From Pyxicephalus adspersus (Eukaryota; Chordata; Amphibia; Anura; Pyxicephalidae), in the NCBI RefSeq assembly GCF_032062135.1, contig NC_092858.1, forward strand, positions 128,532,585 through 128,596,584: a stretch of DNA of 64,000 nucleotides. Direction: 5' to 3'. The notes below the pieces were generated by a model. That model was not told where the DNA came from. It ran no database searches and saw only the letters and a program-made list of their open reading frames with translations. Of this stretch, positions 56,563 to 64,000 are shown one piece after another. Made by a program: the position numbers and the translations under genes. Every line of letters starts with the position of its first letter. The first letter of the stretch is position 1.

Positions 56563-57033
56563 GGCTACACACACACTTACAATGGTTCTCGTCTGATAAT
56601 CAGCTCAGGGCCGATCTCCGACGAGAATCTGGCGTGTGTACAGCGTCCATCCATCCTGGCAGATCTACGAACTGATGATTGATCTTAATGGAAGTGAAGG
56701 GAGGGAGGGTGCAGCAGGGCGCCGCTCCGTCGTTCTCCCCCTCCCCATTGAGCTGTATGTACTGCACATGCATCGTGCAGTAGTGTGCAATTATTGCACG
56801 TGTGTATGCATCTTTCACGATCCTTTCCAACGACTATTATTGCACGAAGCATGAACGAGAGCTGTACATACAGCACTGTTCTGCTCAATGCAGAGGGAAG
56901 GGGGAGAGCAACGGAGCTTGCATTACGATCGTTGGTCGTTTATCGTCAGTGGATCCACCAGGACGGTCGTTCGGACGATGAACAATGCGCACTGTACACA
57001 CTTCAGATTCTCATCCGATATCGGCCCTGAGCT
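56563..57033. mobile_element. Compound TWA-family MITE
   Basis: Begins GGCTACACACACACTTAC after TTA (56560-56562) and ends GGCCCTGAGCT before TTA (57034-57036). In the middle (about 56790-56850) one element's right end ('attattgcacgtgtgtatgc') runs straight into the 'tttcacgatcctttccaacg' hairpin half of a second. It is two copies fused by recombination or nested insertion. Confidence 0.75.
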
Positions 57034-57195
57034 TTAGTGTAAGGTTTCAATCAGACAAATGGGGCCTCAAAGCAAAGCCATATCTGTTGTGCAAACTGTT
57101 TAGGTATATCAGGTAACCTGATAAAATGAAAAACATGAACTGCTCATTTAGCATTGTGATTTACAAATGTGCTGCCTTTGGGAGTCCGTCTAGGG

Positions 57196-57562
57196 CAGGG
57201 GTGTCCATACTTTTTGCAAAGAGGGCCAGATTTGGTGAGGTGAAAATGTGTGGGGGCCGACCATTCAGCAGGTACTCAGGATTACTGTGGGCATGATCTG
57301 CGCTGGTTTCGCACAGCACACCCCCAACAGGGTGACGTTATGGATTCCCTGTGCACAGTCCAGTGTCAGTGCGGGCTCCGTGCAAAGCACATTCTTGGAA
57401 TCAAATTGGGAGGGTTCTGTGCCGGTCCCGCACAGCTTATGCCCACTATAATGCCAGTGCTGGCAGGCCGCATAATATTGATTTTATGACAGAGGCTGTG
57501 GGCCGGTGAAAATCTGAACACGGGCCACAATTGGCCCCCGGGCTGGACTTTAGACATGCCTG
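57196..57562. mobile_element. Non-autonomous hAT element with 8-bp TSD
   Basis: 367 bp, CAGGGGTGTCCATACTTTTT to GGACTTTAGACATGCCTG. The flanks are GTCTAGGG (57188-57195) and GTCCAGGG (57563-57570), one mismatch. Contains the 'ggccagatttgg' and 'cacgggccacaattggcccc' motifs usual near the ends of this hAT type. No transposase. Confidence 0.9.
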
Positions 57563-57570
57563 GTCCAGGG

Positions 57571-58420
57571 CATAAAAGCTAGATTGAGTCACAATCCTTT
57601 ATCTAGCATACACATACAGACATTTAAGGGTCTGTTTTCACTAGAGTTTTACTTCTGGCTCATTTAAAATAACAGAGAGCTGGTGTTGCTGTGTCCCAGG
57701 TTCACATGGACAGTTGCGAAGTTGTGCAGTTTCTCAACCACATGCAACCGCCTTCAATCATGTTGACATTTATCTATAGAGGACAACAGACAAAGGTGCA
57801 TGTTCAATATAGATAGAGTGACAATTGACTATCAGATGCTGCAAGCAGTGCCTGTGAACATAGAATTTACTCTGGCGGTTGATGAACACCTGGCAATTAC
57901 CTATCACAATCACATCTATTTATTAACCAAGCATTAGGCTGGCAGCAGATTGGCAGTTGGTAAGCTGCTAAAAAATCGTCATTGTAAACCTTTGCTTATA
58001 CTGAGTAGTGTAAGACCTTACCAACACAAATCATTTTCCTGTGTCAGTATATTAAATGTTTTTTTCTGGTTAGATTGCATGTTTCTCTTGCAAAGTTGTG
58101 TAGCAGCTTGTAGTTTTGCTTTCTTACACTTGAAAAGGACAGGACAACTGCATGAATAATTCATAAAATCAGTATTAGCAAACATTTGCCCATCATGTCC
58201 CACTGTCACACACATTCGATACTGAACTAGGCACTAAAGAGCCAATGTACCCAAGGGCTAAATTACACCAACAATGTTTAAATTAATTACAATGCAGCCA
58301 CACAGAACTGGTATATCTGGTATCTATTTATTCGAATTGGTTAAATTTTACCAACCCCCCCTGAAAAAAAAGACTAATTATACTGTGTTTATTTTTTATG
58401 AATGGCCTCTTTTCCTTTGT
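57571..58420. other. No recognisable feature
   Basis: Unique-looking DNA. No supported gene. Confidence 0.45.
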
Positions 58421-58864
58421 AACAATCCTATTCACTTTAAGATCGTTACAAAGAACAAGAGGACACTCTTTGCGTCTGGAGTAAAAGAAGTTTAAGCTTC
58501 GGATAAGGAAGGGATTCTTCACTGTAAGGTCTGTGAAAATGTGAAATTGGCTCCCTCAGGAAATAGTTTTAGCAAATACTATAGATTGTTTTAAAAGCTG
58601 GATGCTTTTCTAGAAACGCAGAATATACCTGGGAATTAAAGTTTTAAAGTTAAGATAACAGACTGTTGACTGTTGATCCAGGGAACATACGATTGCTTAA
58701 GGGAATCGGGAAGGAATTTTTTTCCCCTGTAGTGTAAATTGTATCAGGGTTTTTTCTTTTTTTTTGCCTTCCTCTGGATCAGCTATGTTAATGGGTTTTT
58801 AATAAGAATATGTTTAATTCCCTAGTGGTTGAACTTGATGGACTTAAGTCTTTTTGTAACCTAA
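58421..58864 (+). mobile_element. Dispersed amphibian-type retroposon repeat
   Basis: Includes 'gggattcttcactgtaagg', 'gactgttgatccagggaac', 'gccttcctctggatcagct' and the closing 'gttgaacttgatggactta'. One frame gives GFFTVRSVKM, a stop, then NWLPQEIVLANTIDCFKSW, which resembles the extreme C-terminus of LINE-encoded RT proteins. The 3' motif is shared with 4075-4174. Exact family not determined. Confidence 0.7.
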
Positions 58865-58975
58865 TATTTAATTTTTTTTTTGCACAAATCTAGGTTTTAA
58901 AAAGTTGCACAAATATCACATGACATTAAAAGATATTCCTTTATTCTACAGGTTGGTTGCTTTGACAAAATATAA

Positions 58976-59001
58976 AATGTGTGTGTGTGGGGGGGGGGGG
59001 G
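58976..59001. repeat. GT/G microsatellite
   Basis: A (GT)n run passing directly into a G homopolymer. Confidence 0.85.
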
Positions 59002-59018
59002 AGTGGTAAAGAGGCTAA

Positions 59019-59377
59019 AGTGTAAATAAAATTCTGCTTTGAGAATTTGTGATCAAGCAGCTCTTTATTGCAAAAAAAATCCCGGGTCTCCAGTCAAAAA
59101 TCCCAGCTTCCCCTGCAGCTGTTAGAAATGAATGAACTCCTGTATGTGTGCATGAGAATTACATAATCTTGGAACGACCAATCATGATGGCTGAAGATGG
59201 AAAGCAGGAAGAGGAGAAGAAGATGGTGGTTCCCATGACTGAACACAGATAGATGAGTGTATTTAAAAAATTGCAATCACTCAGCTAGTTATTTTATTGC
59301 AGAAGGGACATAGTGTGTCTCTTCTGCAGTAATGGACCTGCCTGGTAACATTTTTCTTTCTAGAGGTTAGTTCCACT
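59019..59377. mobile_element. TTAA-type MITE
   Basis: The right end GGTTAGTTCCACT precedes TTAA (59378-59381). The left end follows CTAA and is decayed. The 'caatcatgatggctgaagat' and 'gaagaggagaagaagatgg' interior is shared with 17251-17533. Confidence 0.62.
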
Positions 59378-59381
59378 TTAA

Positions 59382-60417
59382 GTAATTTCCAGGCATAAAA
59401 TGTCTGTTTTTAACATGTGTGTGAAAAATAAAAATGCCCCAGCAACAAAGCTGTTAATATCTGCTCCTCGTTATCTTATAAATTGCAATAGTTTTGATTT
59501 AGCAATCAGCTGTGAATGATTTTCTGCACAGTTGAGGCTAGAGCTGAATCGCTCGATCATCTAATTTGGAACAGGACACAATAACGTCGGGCTCAGCAGT
59601 AGGAACCACTGGCATCCAACACACCCAGAAGTGTTCGCATACAGAAGCCATGGTAGCATTTGAAGACAGTGAAGATTGGATGTTTGAACAGAGTACTCTC
59701 TGCCTGAGGTATAGATAGCCAGCTTCCACCGCTGCATACCAATTTTAAGTCATTGAGGTCTCTCACAATGAAGGTAAATAGACTTGCTACAACGATATTC
59801 TCTGAGCTCTCCAGCTTCCATTTGACCCTTGTGTCACTTTGAGATTCAGTGCATTAATGGTGAAATGGGAGACAAATGCAAAGAGAAGAAGGAGTGGTCC
59901 TATGACCCCACTGACCCTCACACAAAGGGTTACTTACTTCACAATGTTTTTTAAACATGTAGAACAGTATCAGATGAAGAAACTGCTTTGTTCTGTTTTT
60001 TCATAATTGTGTTTATGTCTTTCCCGTGCGTTTCTTGTCACATAATGGAAAACTTACAATAACTTTGTACCTGTAAAGAAAGGAAAAAATATATATATAT
60101 ATATATTATATAAATTAAACACAATCCTCTCCTTACTATGCTACAAATCTCAGCTGAAGTTCCTTCAATACCAGACATTTCCAAAAGTGTTGATTTCATG
60201 TGTTTGACAAAGCGTTTCTCCAGCTACCCTCCCTGTCATTACAGAACACAGCAGTAATATGGCAAGAGGCGCCAGTGAGCACTATTGGGGACAAAGGATG
60301 GGTGGACTGGTGACATATACTTAGTAGAGCAACGTTTGGCTGCACAGAAACTAGGAAAGACACATTTTCAGTGGGCTTTTCCAGACCTAGTGAACCAAAG
60401 TGTTTTGCTGTGGGTTA
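59382..60417. other. No recognisable feature; TA microsatellite
   Basis: Unique-looking DNA with a (TA)n run at 60089-60107. No supported gene. Confidence 0.45.
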
Positions 60418-61260
60418 ATATTATTAATAAACAGGATTTATATAGCGCCAACATATTACGCAGCGCTGTACATTTATTAGAGTTTGCAAATGACAGACAA
60501 ATACAAACAGTGACACAGGAAGAGAGGACCCTGCCCTGAAGAGCTTAAGCTGCGTACACACGTCAGATTTTTCTCGCCCGATAATCGGCATCGGCCAGAT
60601 ATCAGGCGAAAATCTGGTGTGTGTAGTCGGCATCGTCCATCGTCCGAACGACCGTCCTGGCAGATCCACGGACAATGAACGACGACCGGACCGATCCTAA
60701 TGCAAGGGAAGGGGGAGAGCGCGCAGCAGGGTGCCGCTCCGTCGCTCTCCCCCTCCCCTCTCCATAGAGCAGAACGGTGCTGTATGTACAGCACCGTTCA
60801 TGCATCGTGTAGTCCTTTGTTGTTGGAAAAGATTGTGAAAGATCCTTTCCAACGACAAAAATTGCACGTGTGTACGCAGCTTTACAATCTAGGACGTGGA
60901 AGTAACACACAATAGGAGGGGGGATATGTAGTGGTGAGAAGTAGTGACGGTTTCAGAAGACAGGTAGGCAAGTTTGAAAAAATGGGTTTTGAGCGCTCTT
61001 TTAAATGAGCAGAAAGAAGGAGCAAGTTGAATAGGACAAGGAAGACCATTCCAGAGAATTGGCGCAGCTCTAGAAAAGTCTTGGTACTGTGCGTGTGATG
61101 AGGTTATGAGTGAGGAAGTCAGTAGTAAGTCATTAGAGAAGCAAAGAGAGCGGCTAGGGGAATATTTTTTTTACCAGGTCAGAAAGGTAACTGGGACAAG
61201 AGCTGTGGAGGGATTTGAAGGCAAAGCACAGGAGCTTGGATTTAATGGAAGTGGTTAGAA
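60418..61260 (-). mobile_element. L2 LINE 3' end interrupted by a MITE
   Basis: Plus-strand order: TTATTAAT tail remnant, 'atttatatagcgccaacat', 'ccctgccctgaagagctta', then the MITE at 60548-60881. The interrupted word continues 'ttacaatctaggacgtgg', followed by 'ttgagcgctcttttaaatga' and 'aggcaaagcacaggagcttg' (the complement of the LLCFAFKS region). It matches 14220-14700 of the first L2 copy on the opposite strand. Confidence 0.9.
60548..60881. mobile_element. MITE, TWA-TSD family, inside L2 3' UTR
   Basis: 334 bp, AGCTGCGTACACACGTCAG to GTGTGTACGCAGCT, with perfect TTA duplications (60545-60547, 60882-60884). The L2 word GAGCTTACAATCTAG is split as GAGC-TTA [element] TTA-CAATCTAG; the empty site can be read from the complement at 14567-14580. 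It is inserted in reverse orientation relative to the 13026 and 45958 copies, with both end hairpins present. Confidence 0.95.
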
Positions 61261-62980
61261 ACCATTTTTTGCAGGCAGCTACACACAGGGACAAATCAGT
61301 TTTCCCATGCGGCTGCTTTTTGGAAATCACAGTTTGGTGGTTACCTGTGTTGCGGATCGGCACACAGCAGCACTGGGCAACCACGTGTTTTTTTGCTGTG
61401 GGTATGAAAGGGCCCCATATCTTCTCTACAACTATGTGGATTACTAGGAGTTTTTCCTTTCTTACATGATAGAGGTGCCGAAGTAAATTAATGAGCCAAA
61501 AACAGAGAGGGCTGTGTCCATGTAATGCACAAAGAACCATCAAGTCTGCGTTCAGGTGGGGTATATAAAAAAAAAATGACTATAGAATAAATTCACAAGG
61601 CTTTGCAAAAGGATCAAAAAGATGCTTGTGGACTAAAATTGCTCAATTTCCCGATTGTGCCTGATTCAGAGGCGCTTCCATGTGTACCAATATGACGCAA
61701 ACAATGCATCACAAAAAATGACCTGTTTCACTTGCTGAAAAGTCAAAAGCATTCATAGCATGCAGTAAGGAATTGAACAGGCAGTGGGAACAGTGGTTCC
61801 TGGTGGCCAGCACTTTGCCATCTGCAACCCTGGTTCTTAATAAAGCAGCGTTTAAAAATCTTACAATGGATGGTACTAAACCAGCCACCACTTCCCCAAT
61901 TCATTCCCTACGGGAGGCAGATGTGCTTACAGGGGAGATGCTGGCCAGTGGTGCAGCTAGACAAACGCTTTAATGGGAGTCATGGTAAGGAGAGGTATTT
62001 TGCATTATATACTAAACAAAGCCTAAATATAAGACAAAATAAAAATTCAGAACACATGTCTAATCTAGATAGCCCCCGCCCAAAAAAAATTAGGTAGATT
62101 ATTCCTAAACTATTCCTAAATGCCTAGAATACACTTCATCTCACTTCTAGACATAAATCATTTCAGCAGGAGAAACTCACTTCATTCTACTTCACACTTG
62201 CACACTGACTTTAACACCTTGGATGAATCAGCTTACAAATGTGAATGTCATATGTACACTCAGGGCAAGTGTGTGCCTGCATATACAAAAAAAAAGTGTA
62301 TGATGTCATCAGAGTGCTAAAATATTAGTGAAAGATTCACAGTTGTGATTAGCATGGAAATCTGGTGGAAAACACATGCAAACTTCTGTTACTCATTACT
62401 GAAGAGCTCCTGTTTATCATTGCCTTCTTCCAGCACAATGTATAAATCTTCTTTGTTTAAATTAGTGACCTGTGTGCTTCCTATTGTAGGTTGTATACTT
62501 ACGAAGATGCATTATCACCTTGCAAGGGATATTTCACTTAGTTTGGTGAATGTGGGGAAAATTCACTTTGCAAAGAATACCCAAAGTTTACATGCAAGGT
62601 AATCTGGAAAAACAGGATTTTTTGCACCTGACTGGATAGTAGAAGTCAAGTCAATTTCACCTCATTCACTAAGTGAACTATTTCTCTTCTTTTTGCTGTG
62701 TGAACAACCTTCAATACTTCATCCCCTTTGTGTGATCAGTCGGCATTCATACATGGCCGTGTTGCACGTGTTTCTCTGCTGCTAATGGCAGAGTCATGTA
62801 GGAGAGAATTCCTGTAACCTCTATGGAATTGCTCCCTCGCCGGTCTGGAAAGCTGCAGAATAACGATCGCTGGGACGCCACTTGTCTCGGTAGCGATTCC
62901 ATAGAGACTAACACAAAGTCTTCCAGCGATCCAGATGCTGTTGATGAATTGCCAGTATGGAGATCGCCTCCAAAATGATC
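61261..62980. other. No recognisable feature
   Basis: About 1.7 kb. A minus-strand open frame (61154-61543) begins in unique DNA and runs into L2 sequence, so it is not a gene. The part 62800-62980 is GC-richer and unassigned. Confidence 0.4.
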
Positions 62981-62984
62981 TTAA

Positions 62985-63451
62985 AGCGTACCTAAACTCA
63001 GAAATTTCACTTTACATAAAAGGGTAGTCAACCTTTTTTATGTGAGGTAAAAATTATGTTTGTTTAAGTACAACACTTTTTTTTTTTTAATTCTCGATCC
63101 CCGATAAATGGGAGCGCAAATCCTCCCGGGATACCTAAATCAGGCATTCCGGGAGGCTCTTGAGTGCTACTTCTGTGCATGCCCAAGCTAGAGTAAAGAA
63201 AAATTTGCTAACCTCATGCATGTGCAGTGAGATTGGTAAGTTTTTTTTCCAACCTATGTCACCAGATCTTGTGTCTGGGTCGGGTGATGTAGGATGAAGT
63301 ACCAGGAAGAAGAGGCAAAGATGGCGACGCTCGGTGCGCCGGCTCGGATATGGATGCGGGGGACGACACGGGACCCGATGGAAGACACCTCTGCGGGATT
63401 TAAAATTAGTAGATTTTTTTTGTTTTAGGCATTTTTGAATTTAGTTCTTCT
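62985..63451. mobile_element. TTAA-type MITE, hairpin-bearing subtype
   Basis: TTAA at 62981-62984 and 63452-63455. The ends are AGCGTACCTAAACTCAG and GAATTTAGTTCTTCT. A subterminal hairpin (ACATAAAAGGGTA against ACCTTTTTTATGT) and a central hairpin (TTTGCTAACCTCA against TGAGATTGGTAAG) are both present. This is the best copy for defining the family. Confidence 0.86.
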
Positions 63452-63455
63452 TTAA

Positions 63456-64000
63456 GAGACCATGAAACCTTCTATAAGCGATGGGATAGAAGAGGCACAG
63501 AGCTGCATCCATGTAATGCCCAGCTAATGAACGCTCTGCCTGTGTGCATCACATTACTGTATAGAGCGCTCCGTGTGAATGAGGCCAGCCACGGGTTCAG
63601 CACGGCAAATACGTGTTATGAATCACTCAGCGAATCATTCACAGACTATTTTCACTCGTTGTGATTTCCTACAGCTGGAGGGATCGTGTCCCATGTGTAG
63701 GGGTGTGACGGCCTTGTCCGTAGGGACGGGTGTCTGCCAGACTAACGGGGAGACGGCTCGGTCACTGGGGCATTTTAATAAGCGGGGAATTTTGGTAGAG
63801 CCGGTCCGATTAGGACTAAACTGAGAACACTTTAACCCTAGGGAGACACAACAGGGCCCTAATCATAGCTTGTACAGAACCATAGCCGTGTCTGGCAGCC
63901 TTATCTGCGGAGAGTCGGCGCAGCTGTGGTGGTGAGAGGGAGAGGAGCGGGGAGGGCAGCCTGTGAGGAGAGAGGAGGCTGCAGCCCTCACTGCGCTTCC
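63456..64000 (+). promoter_or_regulatory. CpG/GC-rich edge, possible promoter or first exon
   Basis: CpG dinucleotides and G+C rise steadily toward the window end, ending in a purine-rich GAGGGAGAGGAGCGGGGAGG stretch and 'gaggctgcagccctcactgc'. No repeat family is recognised here. A vertebrate CpG-island promoter or 5' UTR of a gene lying beyond 64000 would look like this. There is no ATG with a convincing frame: an 81-codon frame at 63579-63824 lacks domain support. The strand is a guess based on the purine-rich leader. Confidence 0.38.

Noticed and set aside
58328..58522. Small minus-strand open frame
   Set aside because: Overlaps the dispersed retroposon repeat and has no independent support.
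61154..61543. A 129-codon minus-strand open frame
   Set aside because: The C-terminal part is L2 (SKLLCFAFKSLHS) and the remainder is unrelated DNA; a fusion by insertion, not a gene.
63579..63824. An 81-codon open frame in the CpG-rich edge
   Set aside because: No domain or clear Kozak/splice context; openness is expected in GC-rich DNA with few stops.

Overview
This window looks like intergenic or intronic DNA from a vertebrate, most likely a frog. The basis is the repeat content: L2-clade LINE copies whose 3' ends read '..gcgctatataaat..', tRNA-headed SINEs with the same tail, three Tc1-like transposons with vertebrate-type transposases, hAT elements with 8-bp target duplications, and dense families of palindromic MITEs. 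One dispersed repeat (58421-58864, 4075-4174) ends in the 'gttgaacttgatggactt' motif that I recall from amphibian genomes. The species call is inference. There is no bacterial-style gene organisation, no operon, no CRISPR array and no recognisable intact host gene.

Layout. 1-7600: mostly unique AT-rich DNA with TWA-flanked MITEs (125, 2126, 5138), a hAT end (1000) and a 5-bp-TSD MITE (4710). 7613-9008: a Tc1-like element with both ends and a broken transposase. 11612: a short hAT MITE. 12544-15142: a three-level nest, with an L1-like fragment holding an L2 copy that holds a MITE. 15492-17155: a diverged local duplication split by a hAT element. 17251-19100: MITEs and a degenerate telomere-like tract. 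20128-20330: a possible minus-strand exon. 21056-21810: two MITEs head to tail. 23190-26885: MITEs and a Tc1 relic split by a MITE. 27459-27668: a histone H2A pseudogene. 28040-28440: a CpG-rich block. 28578-35326: SINE and MITEs. 37861-39660: a second L2 copy with endonuclease and RT remnants. 41355-43021: a minisatellite and palindromic MITEs. 43376-44800: a Tc1 relic interrupted by an L2 fragment. 45319-48561: MITE cluster. 50160-55290: minisatellites and a SINE. 55890-57562: a repeat-free block, a compound MITE and a hAT element. 60418-61260: an L2 3' end interrupted by a MITE. 63456-64000: CpG and GC content rise to the edge, as in a promoter/first-exon region of a gene lying beyond the window.

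The strongest results are insertion boundaries that can be read directly. The family beginning AGCTGCGTACACAC / GGCTGNGTACACAC is flanked by TTA/TAA, and two copies sit inside L2 sequence whose empty state is available for comparison. The GGCCTGATTTATTAAAGC family is flanked by 5-bp duplications. A further group is flanked by TTAA. Three hAT elements have 8-bp duplications. I did not find a convincing new gene system. The items most worth following up are the candidate exon at 20128-20330, the CpG-rich blocks at 28040-28440 and 63456-64000, and the structurally conserved hairpins of the MITE families.
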